Assembly (NCBI GenBank): GCA_025765615.1
Contig: JAIVFJ010000128.1
Span: 1-64,000 of the forward strand
Origin: Zopfochytrium polystomum
Taxonomy: Eukaryota > Chytridiomycota > Chytridiomycetes > Chytridiales > Chytridiaceae
Direction: 5' to 3'
Length of the DNA stretch: 64,000 nucleotides
A program made the position numbers and the translations under genes. Below the pieces are notes generated by a model. The model ran no database searches. It saw nothing but the letters and a program-made list of their open reading frames with translations, and had not been told where the DNA came from. Shown one piece after another: positions 9,197 through 19,100 of the stretch. The first letter of the stretch is position 1, and every line of letters starts with the position of its first letter.

Positions 9197-10651
9197 TGTG
9201 AGACTACACCGAGGTCTCAGTGATAAAGTCTAGGATTTTATTCGCAAAAACAAGCGTACCTGTCATAAAACCGCAAGGATCGGGACCCCTATTATTGCTC
9301 CCGGTTCTTTAGTTTCCAAGGCGTTATCAAAGTGTATTTGCGGCTAACCCGTCTTTATTATTGGGTCTGCTTTTACTACTTTCGTCTTAACAGTTTCCGT
9401 TGCACCAGGGTTTTCTCAACATATTTTCTTTTTCGGTGACTAACGGAGACTGCCCGACTGCCTAGGGATGGGGTGCCTGACAGGCTGTACCCCAAGCCCG
9501 CCTAATTTATTATTTATTTTTGGCACTTGTACATACATGCATAGGGTTGGGGGGGACTTAGAGCATTTGTGGTGGATGCTCCAAGTCAGGGGGGTTGACT
9601 TGTCAATTTTCTCTCTCTCTGTTTTTGGGCCATTTCTCTTTTTCCTTTTTTCTTCAATCTGATTTCTGTCCATTGGCACCAATACAGAGTCCCTTCAAAT
9701 CCATCTGGCTTGCAAAGGTGAGGGTAGTGAGAGATGGTACACACCCGGGTGTGTACATGGTCCCTTCGTGGGGCTCCTCTTAAGGGGCCGTGGGTGGGGA
9801 ATGCAGCTGGCCCCACCAGCGACTGTGTGACATTGCCGGCTCTGTGTTGGAGTGAGGATCCCTGGCGCTTGCCCGCCGCGACGACGGTGGTGGTGGTGGT
9901 GGCGACGACGGCGTCGTTGTCCCCCACCTTCCCGTCCCCGCGAGGGTGTTGGTGGCTGCGCCCTGGTGCAGCCCCCGACGCCTGAGAGTTCGATCTACAA
10001 GCGCCTGCCTCGGTCCTATTGCTGTGAGGGCGAGATGTGTGAGTACGAGTGCGATGCGATAAAGCCCGTTGGTCGAGTGATCGTGCCGACGCAGCCCGGC
10101 GGGGTGCGTGTACGATCGCAGGTGTTTCCGCGTGCGAGTTCCCTGCTGGCGACCTTCCGACCCCTACATAGTCGACTCCCTTCTCTCTCTCCCCCCCGTC
10201 GCTGGCGACGACGAGGGCTCCCGCAGCACTGTCCGCGACGAGGGGCGCTAGGTCGCGCCCTGTCCGTCCCGTCGCTATTAACCGCTCCTGTTGTATTTGA
10301 GATTAGGTTCCTGAGATAAAAACCCCCGTTTCCCTCTTCTCTCTCTTTATTCTGCGGTTGTGTTGCGCCCTCGGGAGTGCCCTTCCGTTTCCCCTCGCAT
10401 CGGCCCGCGGCCACGCGAGTAATCGGTGCTCCAGCACCGATCCTTCAGAGGATTGTCCCTCTGAATGTTCATTCTTTGTGTTTGAGACCCCTGTTAGACA
10501 GATCAGTAGGGATACTTCGTGGACTAGGCAAGTAGTAGGGTTGAAACACCCCCTAGACAACAGCCCAATAAAGTTAGTTTTAGCCTATTATTTGCTTTCC
10601 CTCACTCTAGGGCCCAGATCCCAGGGTCAAAGGAGTGAGTATAGTCTCACA
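9197..10651 (+). repeat. 3' LTR of element B (1455 bp)
   Basis: The ends are TGTGAGACTA and TAGTCTCACA, a perfect 10-bp inverted repeat. A second copy at 42699-44137 aligns over its whole length. No ORF inside looks coding; those present are GC-rich and unlike any family. AATAAA occurs at 10567, close to the 3' end. The flank after the LTR is CATTC, the predicted target-site duplicate. Confidence 0.9.
10567..10572 (+). terminator. Polyadenylation signal in the element B LTR
   Basis: AATAAA lies about 80 bp before the LTR end and is conserved in the solo LTR near 44053. It probably marks the R region end for element transcripts. Confidence 0.45.
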
Positions 10652-11576
10652 CATTCACAGTCTTCCACGCTGAGTGAATCTCTTGTCTCAAGGGCTTCCT
10701 GGTCTCTGCAAGTTTCTTCTCATACTGGACTTGTCTCAGCATCAGCCTGCGCACATTCAGTCTCTCAAAGGGTGGTTTCATGGTCAGGTGTGTTCGAAGC
10801 TCAAAAGTGAGCATCCTGTGGTCTGTGAAAGGCAAGTGTTCCTCAGGTGCGTCATGGACAACCAAGTTATGCACAGCTCCAAGTCCAGCTCGATTCACAA
10901 GGAGCAAGTCAGTGACTCCCCTGCCTACAGGGCCAGCAATTCTAGGTGAGAAGGTGGTCCACTGGCCCCGAACTGGATCAACCCTGCTCCATCCTGAACC
11001 ATCAATCCAAGCGCGCCACCAGTCTACCCTCAGCCTAGGCTGCGAGTGAGCACAGCCATACTCCTGCAGTGAAGTGTTGAAATCTCCAATGATCAGAAAG
11101 GGTGCCTGGGGATTAGCCCTGGCAATCCTGTCTGCTGTTGCTGAGAATGACTGAAGCACCTCCAAATCCGTCGAGGGTGCAAAGTACACCACTGCCATGA
11201 TAATCTCTGACATCCTCGCAATGACCCACTCCCCCTTCGCGTCCTTCTCCAGAGTCTGCACCACCAAGTCCTCCTCCATCCTTCTGCCCTTATGAATGGA
11301 CACCCCCTTCTTGCCCTTGTGCCCAAGCCGTTCCTCAAACTCCAACGCTGGCCCCCGTGAGTCAGCAACCAATCCCCTCAATGGGTTATTCTCCACCACA
11401 GTGATCCCAGTGTCCGCCAACAAAATATAATCTGAATGGAAATCTGAAAATGCTTGGTCTATGTTCTTGACATGTCCTGAGAGCGAGCAGTTCAAGTTCA
11501 CAAATCCAAATCTAAGTCCATCAATCATCAAGCATAGCATCGGCACCACTGGAAGCTCCTGTGTCTTCAGCCCCAC
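10652..11576 (-). CDS. LINE ORF2, endonuclease domain (truncated)
   Basis: The product begins near MIDGLRFGFVNLNCSLSGH and has the endonuclease-exonuclease-phosphatase order of LINE endonucleases: VNLNC, HSDYILLADTG, VVYFAPSTD, LIIGDFNTSL, GRGVTDLLLVN and the terminal TDHRMLTFEL. The GDFN form is typical of LINE nicking endonucleases. The frame runs into the element B LTR at 10651, where it is cut. An ATG overlapping the ORF1 stop (ATGATTGATGG) is the likely start, suggesting stop-restart translation; the first ATG of the frame is at 11576. Confidence 0.82.
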
Positions 11577-12885
11577 GAGGCTTGGGTGTCTCTAAAGGTT
11601 CTGCCCCCGTCTCCGGCTCCTTCCCCTTGGCGGGAAAGTGTGACGGGTCGCGAAGCTTCACCTTCAGGTCAGCCACAAACCGGCGGGGCACAAATTCACA
11701 GATAGACTTTGCCAGCAGCACAGAGGGACGGAATGTCGGGTGGTTCAGAATTCCAGCAATACGGCTCAGATATGCACGCACAGCAGCAGCTTCAGCCTCA
11801 GCCCCTGATCGAAGGCGCAAGGGTTTCCAGGGTTCACACTCATCATCCACCACAACCTCAGCCTTTTTACAAGCTGCCACAAACTTGGCCTTCTCAGATT
11901 CCAGAACCCAGCATTCCATCAGCGACGCATGCTTGCCAATCACAGAAATCTCAGGAACTCGGGGGAATCCATTTGCAGCAGTGAATAGCAGTCTCAAACT
12001 GTGGCGGGGTGCAGCCCGGCCAACATCCGATAGATTGGGTCTGACATAAACTGGAACATACTTCGCTCCGTCAAGGGACCACGCAGGCGGGACATAGTCT
12101 GGCGCTGCGCGGCGCGCCTCGACAACGGAGGATCTAGGTCTGAAAATCTGCTTGAGCTTGGTCTCAGTATCAACCTTCGGGTCCGTAATCATCTTGATGC
12201 CCTTGCGGAAATTGTTAGCGAAAAGCGGTTCTGGTGCTTTGGCTGCCGCGATGGCAGCAAAACTTAGCGGGAAACGGCTGTTGGGGGGGGCGCCCCCACC
12301 TCTCCTCAACTGCGGGTGGCCGTGCGACCCCTTCCGCAAGTTCCGCTGCTCAGCCGCCGCCTTCGGCGGCCCTCCTACATCGTCGGCCTCGTCCCTATCG
12401 CTCTCCTCCTCCTCAACGTCATCGTCATCGATCCTCCTCGCCCGTCGGGCGCTCCGCATGTGCTCCAACTCCTCCTCAAGCACCCGGATACGCTCATTCT
12501 TTGCTGCGATGGTGTCCTCCAAGTCAATGATCCTTCCACGAAGTGTGTCGAGGGTCTCCGTAAAGTACTTGCTCTTATCACTCGACTGTCGGTTGAGGCG
12601 CTCCTGCGCCTCCCATCTCCGCTGTTGATTCGCGATGAAGTCAATAAGCTCGGCCGTGGTCGGGGGCACAATGGTATACGAGCTCGAGCCAGTAAGTGTC
12701 GTCTGTGTTTGAAGCGGGGAAGTAGGCGAGTGGTGAGACATAGTGGCGGTGTCGATTGGCGCGGGGACTGTTGCGTCGTGCGGTGCCGGGTTTGCGTCGC
12801 GCGGTGCAGGGTTGGCGTCGCGGGAGTCCACGTCTTCCGAGTTGTCGGAGTCGCTGTCCAAAGGATCACGGAAGGCCGAAGACAC
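11521..12885 (-). CDS. LINE ORF1 (gag-like, coiled coil)
   Basis: The protein has 454 residues. An acidic, Pro/Ala-rich N-terminus leads to a heptad-like coiled coil (about residues 95-150, LEDTIAAKNERIRVLEEELEHM). An Asp/Glu-rich stretch and a conserved-looking C-terminal half follow (KMITDPKVDTETKLKQIF, HSLRLLFTAANGFPRVPE). No zinc knuckle is visible. Position before and overlapping an ORF2 endonuclease is the evidence that this is ORF1 of a LINE. ORF1 proteins are RNA-binding chaperones of the element RNP. A later ATG (MSHHSPTSPL) is a possible alternative start. Confidence 0.72.
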   Translation of the reverse strand: MSSAFRDPLDSDSDNSEDVDSRDANPAPRDANPAPHDATVPAPIDTATMSHHSPTSPLQTQTTLTGSSSYTIVPPTTAELIDFIANQQRRWEAQERLNRQSSDKSKYFTETLDTLRGRIIDLEDTIAAKNERIRVLEEELEHMRSARRARRIDDDDVEEEESDRDEADDVGGPPKAAAEQRNLRKGSHGHPQLRRGGGAPPNSRFPLSFAAIAAAKAPEPLFANNFRKGIKMITDPKVDTETKLKQIFRPRSSVVEARRAAPDYVPPAWSLDGAKYVPVYVRPNLSDVGRAAPRHSLRLLFTAANGFPRVPEISVIGKHASLMECWVLESEKAKFVAACKKAEVVVDDECEPWKPLRLRSGAEAEAAAVRAYLSRIAGILNHPTFRPSVLLAKSICEFVPRRFVADLKVKLRDPSHFPAKGKEPETGAEPLETPKPRGAEDTGASSGADAMLDD

Positions 12886-13076
12886 AGAAGGGGCAGCAGT
12901 GGGGTCGTGAGACGCCGCGCGACCCGCGTTTCGCTGTCGTTGCGTCGATCGAAGGGGGAGTACGGTGTTTCGGGTTACGGGGGGTCCGATCAGGGGTTGT
13001 GGGTGATTCGGTGGAAAGGCCAGTTGCGGTAGCGGTCTGCCAGATCTGACGATTGGCGGCTTCGAGGGCGGCTGCC

Positions 13077-13140
13077 GTACCTAGGAGGGAGTTGAACCCT
13101 CAGGCCCCCCAACTGGGGCTCAACTTTATTCACTAGGCAC
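13077..13140 (-). other. tRNA-like fold lacking a D arm, upstream of the LINE
   Basis: An 8-bp closing stem (GTGCCTAG with CTAGGTAC, one G-U) encloses two hairpins on the minus strand: a CCCC/GGGG stem, and a perfect T-arm-like hairpin GAGGG TTCAACT CCCTC. The TTCAA loop is B-box-like. It resembles a tRNA without its D arm. Function is unknown. Confidence 0.4.
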
Positions 13141-13407
13141 CGTGAAACCTTGAGCATGCTTAGCACACCGGTAGCCGCTCTCATCAGTCGCGCCGGTCAG
13201 TATAGTCTCCTTAGCTGTCCTTATGGGGAGCTGTCATTGGAGGACATCACTCAACTTAACCGCGACGGCCCAGTACCTGGGTAGCGTGCCAGGTACCTTC
13301 CCGTTATTTGAGCTACCTCGCACGGCTTTCACCGTACTAACCACCAGGGGCTACCAGAGGAGGGTCGGGGTGTCCTTATCGGATGGTTTTTAGACGCTCT
13401 TCCCCTC

Positions 13408-13486
13408 TGACCTTTGCCGGGATCGAACCGGCGCCCCTCACCAGCAAACCCAGAGGTGTTAACCAACTGAGCTACTGGGCTCCTCC
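13408..13486 (-). other. tRNA-derived block with A box and B box
   Basis: On the minus strand TAGCTCAGTTGG is a perfect A box and GGTTCGATCCC a perfect B box, about 34 nt apart. The T arm GCCGG TTCGATC CCGGC pairs fully, but the acceptor ends do not pair. It is therefore a degenerate or recruited tRNA-like sequence, possibly an internal RNA polymerase III promoter, and not a working tRNA. Confidence 0.5.
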
Positions 13487-13501
13487 TAACCCTAACCCTA
13501 A
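13485..13501. repeat. Telomere-like CCCTAA repeats
   Basis: Nearly three units of CCTAACCCTAACCCTAA abut the tRNA-like block. TTAGGG is the usual fungal and animal telomere unit. Shorter traces occur near 35745 and 55900. Confidence 0.6.
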
Positions 13502-13739
13502 TCCATTCGAACCTTCAAAATCTTTAATGTGTCTGTCACTTAATCTTGAAAGCTTACCAAGGCTAAAGTTGGGAAACTCATCTTTTGCATTATTTCTCCA
13601 GTTTAAGCGGTCTATCAAATGTATTCCAAGCGACCCAAGGGCACATCACAGTGAATCCTTGTGGGGCAAAGCAGCAATAAATCGAGAGTGCGAAATCTTC
13701 AGCGAATGCATCAGTTTGACATCATCAACTTTCAAGTTA

Positions 13740-15102
13740 TTGGTACCTGGTCTTGCCTTTTCGTTTTCCATTCTTGAAGAAGCATTACTAATGCATTTAC
13801 CGGTCCACAGGCAGGAATGAGATATTCGTATTGACCCAAGCAGTTGAAATTCGTGTTGAGGGGCTCATTCGCACGAGTGGCAGTTCCGTGGGTAAAGTTG
13901 CACATTGTCGACGTTCGTATTCCTCTTTGCTTTCGTCCAATTTCTCTCCAGCACCCTCGCAGCTGCTGCTCAAACTTCTCGGGATCAACTTCGGCCTCAA
14001 ATAATGTTCCCGCCATGACATCAGGATTTTCACTGCCACAAAATGTAAGAACAAGCAAATGAGGGAAGCAATAACCTGGATGATTGTTTGTTTGAATTGA
14101 AAACAAAGCTGCGCATTTTGGTCTTCAAATGCGCTGAAGATGTTGGTGGTTCAAGCTCAGGCTCAAAGATTAAAATGAAGCTGTGGAAAACAGCATAAAA
14201 GGCAAACATTTTTTGTGCATTGACTTTGTTGCATAAGTACACAGCACTAAAAAAAAAGCAGTAATCGATAACGAGAAAGTAGGCTTACAATTTTTTGCCC
14301 AAGGAGTTCAATCGACTGGCCGCTTTTTTCATCCTTGCGTCCGCCTGCCCATTTGCTGGAGTTTCGTAGTTGAACTGGACTACTCTCAACGAAATCCGAT
14401 ATGAGGCCGCAAGTAACCGGATCCATGAGAATCCAATTCTCCAGCTCTGATTGGTTGTTCTCAAGAAACAGCTGAGCTTTAATTAGTCGATCATACTTTT
14501 CATTTCGCTGCTTACCCTGACAAAGTTCATTGCAAGATTATCTGCCCGGAGTGTAGTTTGCCGTCGCCGCATGATCCTACTCGCAATATCCTTCAGTTTC
14601 TCTGACCGATCAAGTCTCAGCTTCTTATATCCAGGTTTGACAATAGCTAGTTCTGGGCCATAGTATTCCTTGTTCTTCTTCGCTATGTAGTCAAAAAGCT
14701 CGTTTCGCAAGACAGTTCCAAGCTTTTTAAAATAGTTCCATAGAATTGCGTAAGTAGTAACCATACTCTTTGCATTGCGATGCCTTGTAACTTTTGCAAA
14801 TGACGGCGAGCTTGCTGGGTTGAACTTCTCTTCTCCAGACACGCCTCGCCTGCCTCCAAGTGTTCAATTTCATCCTCATCATCATCGCTTGACTGCGTTT
14901 CGCAGTCGGATTGATGGTCACGATCGCCATCATCATAGTCCTCGTCTTCGAAGGCTGCGTCCCTGAACACTTCAACACAGTCATCCACAAACGAGGAGGC
15001 AGCCTGCCGTTCTACATTTACACGTTCCTCTCGCAGTGAGATGTCAGCATGTTGAAGGGCCAACTTCACCAACGAGCCTATGTCCTCATTCACTGAGCTC
15101 AT
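13740..15102 (-). CDS. Multi-exon gene of unknown function, possibly broken
   Basis: I do not recognise the family. The first exon starts MSSVNEDIGSLVKLALQHAD at 15102 and has an acidic stretch. The frame then changes near 14840 to a well-structured part (WNYFKKLGTVLRNELFDYIA, YYGPELAIVKPGYKKLRL). A GTAAGC donor near 14514 and a CTCAG acceptor give a 44-nt intron and join to LENNQSELENWILMDPVTCG. A second GTAAGC intron with a T-rich acceptor follows near 14290. Later pieces (FAFYAVFHSFILIFEPELEP; FCGSENPDVMAGTLFEAEVD) are in different frames. The 14840 shift has no splice signal, so this is either a decaying gene or a base error. The gene end is not clear, and telomere-like repeats and the LINE follow. 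Confidence 0.5.
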
Positions 15103-15209
15103 ATTGCTAGGGTGGAAGTAATTTTTCGCGTTTTGCTATTACACGTAAAATAGGTCATGGGTTGCCGCCCCAGTCGCGACAAAATCTCATTTGCGACGCT
15201 CGCCTCAGA

Positions 15210-15289
15210 GCTGTCTCTCTCTCTCGTCTCTATCTCTCTCTCTCTCTCTCTCGTCTCTCTCCTCTCTCCTCTCTCTCTCTCTCTTCTCT

Positions 15290-15342
<53 letters not shown>
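15210..15342. repeat. CT/GA microsatellite
   Basis: An interrupted run of CTCTCT with TCGTCTC variants. Ser-Leu and Glu-Arg reading frames across it are artefacts of the repeat. Confidence 0.9.
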
Positions 15343-15362
15343 ATCTCCCTCCAAAAATATTA

Positions 15363-16130
15363 ATGGACACCGACAGCGAGGGCCTGCTCCACTGTTTCCC
15401 TGTTTCCACAGCGCAGTCTTCGTCGTCAAGCTGGGCAGTCCCGTCACCACTCCCCGCCGCACCAAAGCCCCAGGCAGAGCAGATCCCGCCGGCTTCCATC
15501 GAGGACGCTCCAACTTCCCTCCTCGCGCTTGAGCTAGAAGACGCCCGCTTCCAACCCTGTCTTCGACGACGCAAACACAATCAAAGCACGCCGCGTCGTC
15601 CGCCGCACCCTCCGCACCTCGCCGCGGTTCAACACCTACCACATCGTCCCATTCTTCGCTACAGCACCAACTGCGCATCTACCGCGACGCTGAGCTCCGC
15701 AAAACCGAGGGCTGCGACAACGAACCAAGCCGCCGCGGCCGCAGACGCAACAGAGAAGCCATGCAGCTGCTGCGCACACTCGCGACGGGAACTCACGCAG
15801 CCAGACTTGATTCACACCCTTGACGCGTGGCGGGATAAGGAAAACTACTACGTCGTCGGTAGCAACTGGCTCTTGCCTTCGACAACCACCCGCCGACAAG
15901 GACTCGCTCACCTTTGTACACCACGCACCGTCAAAGTCCACGTCCACCGCCCCCACGTCTTCCCCAGTGGGCCTGGGCTGTCGCGCGCGTCCCAGACCTG
16001 TGCCACTTGCAGCAGATATTTGCTCAGGTCAAAGAAAGGGAAAACAACGAAAAAGAAAACGAGAAAGCCACCGCCGCATGGTACCACCCGCAACCCGCTA
16101 TGCGCCACACGGCTGAAGGGCTGGAACTGA
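15363..16130 (+). CDS. Possible GC-rich coding block, unknown function
   Basis: An ATG after the microsatellite opens 255 residues (MDTDSEGLLHCFPVSTAQSS...). Plausible protein sequence changes frame several times: ANTIKARRVVRRTLRTSPRF, then LQHQLRIYRDAELRKTEGCD, then DAWRDKENYYVVGSNWLL. That pattern would fit a host gene with introns or 1-base indels. No domain is recognised. The call rests only on local sequence texture. Confidence 0.25.
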   Translation: MDTDSEGLLHCFPVSTAQSSSSSWAVPSPLPAAPKPQAEQIPPASIEDAPTSLLALELEDARFQPCLRRRKHNQSTPRRPPHPPHLAAVQHLPHRPILRYSTNCASTATLSSAKPRAATTNQAAAAADATEKPCSCCAHSRRELTQPDLIHTLDAWRDKENYYVVGSNWLLPSTTTRRQGLAHLCTPRTVKVHVHRPHVFPSGPGLSRASQTCATCSRYLLRSKKGKTTKKKTRKPPPHGTTRNPLCATRLKGWN

Positions 16131-19100
16131 GAAGAAAAAAAAAAAAGGGAGAAAGGGGAAAGTGGGAAAGGGATCAAGGAAATGGGAGGTTAGGGTCGAG
16201 AAGGAGAGGTGGAAGAGGAATAACAAATGCCCACCACCGTCATCACAACACGTCCGCCATATCATCACTGCACACACCCACCTTGGGGGAAGAGGGAGCC
16301 ACATGGGCATCACTCGGCTGCTGTTAAGTTACGTGACGTCGCTCCCTTCACGCACCCGAGGAAACACCAACACAGGAGAATGCTGTCCCTGACTGACCGA
16401 AACTGCAACAACTGTGTATCAGCAATGGTGGCAGCCGCCTGCCTAGGATAGGAAAACAGCACAGTCAGCAGGATGGAAAAAAAAAATAAAAAGAGGACAA
16501 CTGGAAAGTGGCAGCTTACTTCACGAGGCTGACAGCGAGTACCCCTGACTAGCCAATTGGTGGACAAAAGCATGAGAAAGATGATGACAGCAACAGCCAC
16601 GCCGCTGCAGGGTCCCCTATGGTGGGTGGACTTTCATCTTGGGTGAAGAGAGAAAGTGAGAGGGTGGTGTGTATGTGTCCAATCAACGAGAAGGGACCCC
16701 CCCTCTCCCCTAGCCCAACAAGCCACAGCATGAGAATTGCAGATGGGGGAGCAGGCAGACAAAGGAGATGCACGCTGCAACTTTCAAGTCGTCCCACAGG
16801 CCCTTAACGTATCACACTGAAAAGCCTGCGAGCGTCCCGTCTACAGCTGCGTCGCACCTCCTCTATCCAACAACCTTCCCAAGAGCAAACTCATATGTGT
16901 TTCGTGGGTTTCGTGGAGAATCCCGAAGAGCTCAAACTGGGAAGGAAAAAAAAAAAAAAAAAAAAAAAGGCGAACTTTGCCCAAACGAGCAGCAGCCCGA
17001 CCCAGTGTTCTGGATCGATGCATTCCATGCGTGGAATGGTGCTGGAAATCAGCTTGCTGTACCGGGCTGCGTGGTGGGCACGCTTTGCGAGCACAGTGTC
17101 AAGGCGGAGGCAGAAGCATTCGCACGCTCTGGAAAGGCAGGATGACACAACGAACTGGATATGAGGGGGGGGGGGGTGAAAGAGGAATGAGTCCCAGTTA
17201 GTTCTTTGTGTGGGTTGGGAGTGTTGTCCTCCGGAATCGATCAGAAAGGGGGCACGAATGGGGATTGGGAAGGCATGTGGAGGGGGAGGGACATGGGTTT
17301 GAGAGTGTTGGTAACCCCGACGCAGGGATGATATGTCGCGTCATCAGGTCACCATCAGCGGCTTCCCTTTACTCCTCGCGGTATTTGTCGGAGGGGGGTT
17401 CCTCCACACGCACCAGCCCCCGTCGCCCGGCTTGTTCACCCAGCTGGCGATAAGAGTGAACCGACGCCAAGACAAGTTGTCATTGTTAGCAAGGTCTTTA
17501 CGGAGAGCGCGGGGCGTCCGCCGGGACCTCGTTTTGGACAGAGAGCGGGGATGTGGGGAGACGAAGATAATACGACAGCGGCGACGGCAGCGGCAACGAG
17601 GGGAGTAGCCAATTGTGGGGGTCTGAGAGATCTGGGAAGGGGCTGGGCGTGGCGCAGTTGGGGGCATCACCAACCAGTGTTGCAGCAAAGACCACCTGAG
17701 AGCAGCGCGGGTGGCGGAGTCAGCGGTTGCGAGGGTGGGCGGCCATCGTTGAGAAACAGGGCGGCGGCTGCATTGAACACTGTTGTTGGCCAAGTTGCTG
17801 CCGCCGCAGCAGCTTCCGCTGCAACGTGCTGCCGTTCGACGGCAGTGTTGCAGAGGCAGCTCCGGACGCAGCGGTGCAGTCTCGCAACTGCTCGCGTCGG
17901 TGCTGTCAGGTAGGCAGGCGGGGCGCTTGGGAAGCTGCAGTAAGCTGAATGCAAATGGCAATTATGGGGTGGAGGCGAATGGCGTCGTTGTGGACAGGGA
18001 GGTCGCCATTTGAACTTGAGAATACAGTTCGTTCGCGGGCACGTTCAGCTGTTGTTCTCGGCCAGTTCTCGAGGACCAACAAGATAATCGCCGTGGCTTC
18101 GCTGTTGCTCATCATTGTCATTATTGTTGGATCCTAGGCGGCGGCAATCGTTATCCAACAGGGAGGGAGTGTACATCCAGGTGCCAGCTCCCAACAGTCG
18201 TCCAGGCAGAACTGGCAGATAACCATGCGTTCTAAGCAGAGCTTGTGGTGTCAATGACGGTTGATTGAGCACGTAGCTCTTTGTGGGTCTTGGTTGGTTG
18301 GAGATCGTCAGTTGTTGTGGGATGGCGAGTGTGGCAGTCGCAGTAGTTGAGGGTGGTTGTGGCAGGTGGCGGTTGGGGGCGTAGCAGGCTACACTTGTGT
18401 GGACGTGGGTGAGGCCTAGTCGGCGGATGTTTTGTTGAACGGGAGATGGCTGCGGTCGTTGTTGTGGTGGGACGAAAACCCTTCTCGACAGCACCCACTC
18501 AACACGCCCTGGTAGGACAACTATCACTTCTCTGCAGCAAGATGGCATGTAAAGAGCGGCAATCAGTGGTTGATTTCACGGGGTAATTGAACAGCAAAAA
18601 GGAGTCAAACAAGCTGGAAAAGGCCAGCAGAAGCAGCCCGCAGCCCCCAGAACTGGAGCGGCGATCGTAGTTGTGAACCATTGATTCAGGTCTGGGCAAC
18701 GAAAAGAGACTGCAGCCAATGGGCACCAACCCACAAGAGCGTCCTGCAAAACGCCAATACAACCACTACATTGGGAGTGCAACAACTGGTGCAGGAAAGA
18801 AGGAGATCGGGTACCTGTTTTTCCCAAGTCAAGAAGCGGGCGTGACTGCTGCTGTATGGAGGCGGCGACGGCGCCGGGAGTGGGGCGGTGGTGGTGTGTG
18901 GCGTTTCCATTTTTCTGAAGAGGAAGTCTGAGTGTCAATTCGTCTGTCTGTCTGCCAATCAGTTTTGGCTTACTTTTATTCTGCCCGAGACAATCAAGCT
19001 CCCAGTGCGGTCGTGGAAACCTGATGTACGGCCCTCATCTACTTCCCCACGCTCGCAAATCTGCGGTTCATGATCGAGAGCGCCTGGGGAATGTTGTTGG

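Larger units (their letters stand above)
3579..10651 (+). mobile_element. Ty3/gypsy-type element B with an internal ExoIII/AP endonuclease, 3' part
   Basis: This is an LTR retrotransposon from within RT to its 3' LTR. The order is RT, RNase H, ExoIII-type endonuclease, integrase, unassigned segment, GPF/Y module, chromodomain, polypurine tract, LTR. Gag, protease and 5' LTR lie outside the window to the left, separated by the nested element A. The 3' LTR ends inside ORF2 of a minus-strand LINE, so element B itself inserted into that LINE. A solo LTR of the same family lies at 42699-44137. The endonuclease position is unlike any LTR element family known to me. Confidence 0.85.
10652..13486 (-). 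mobile_element. LINE (non-LTR retrotransposon), 5' part, cut by element B
   Basis: On the minus strand the order is an upstream region of about 600 bp, ORF1, overlapping ORF2 with an endonuclease domain, and then an abrupt end at the element B LTR. The RT part of ORF2 must lie beyond the 5' end of element B, outside the window. The 5' boundary is uncertain. I place it at the tRNA-like block, which is followed by telomere-like repeats. Confidence 0.75.

Noticed and set aside
9440..10560. Overlapping frames inside the element B LTR
   Set aside because: Not conserved as frames in the second LTR copy and compositionally biased; no coding evidence.
13408..13486. A functional tRNA on the minus strand
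   Set aside because: A box, B box and T arm are perfect but the acceptor halves do not pair and the anticodon arm is irregular.
17344..17961. 205-codon minus-strand frame
   Set aside because: Ser/Pro/Arg-rich composition on a GC-rich strand, no domain, and equally long frames on the other strand.
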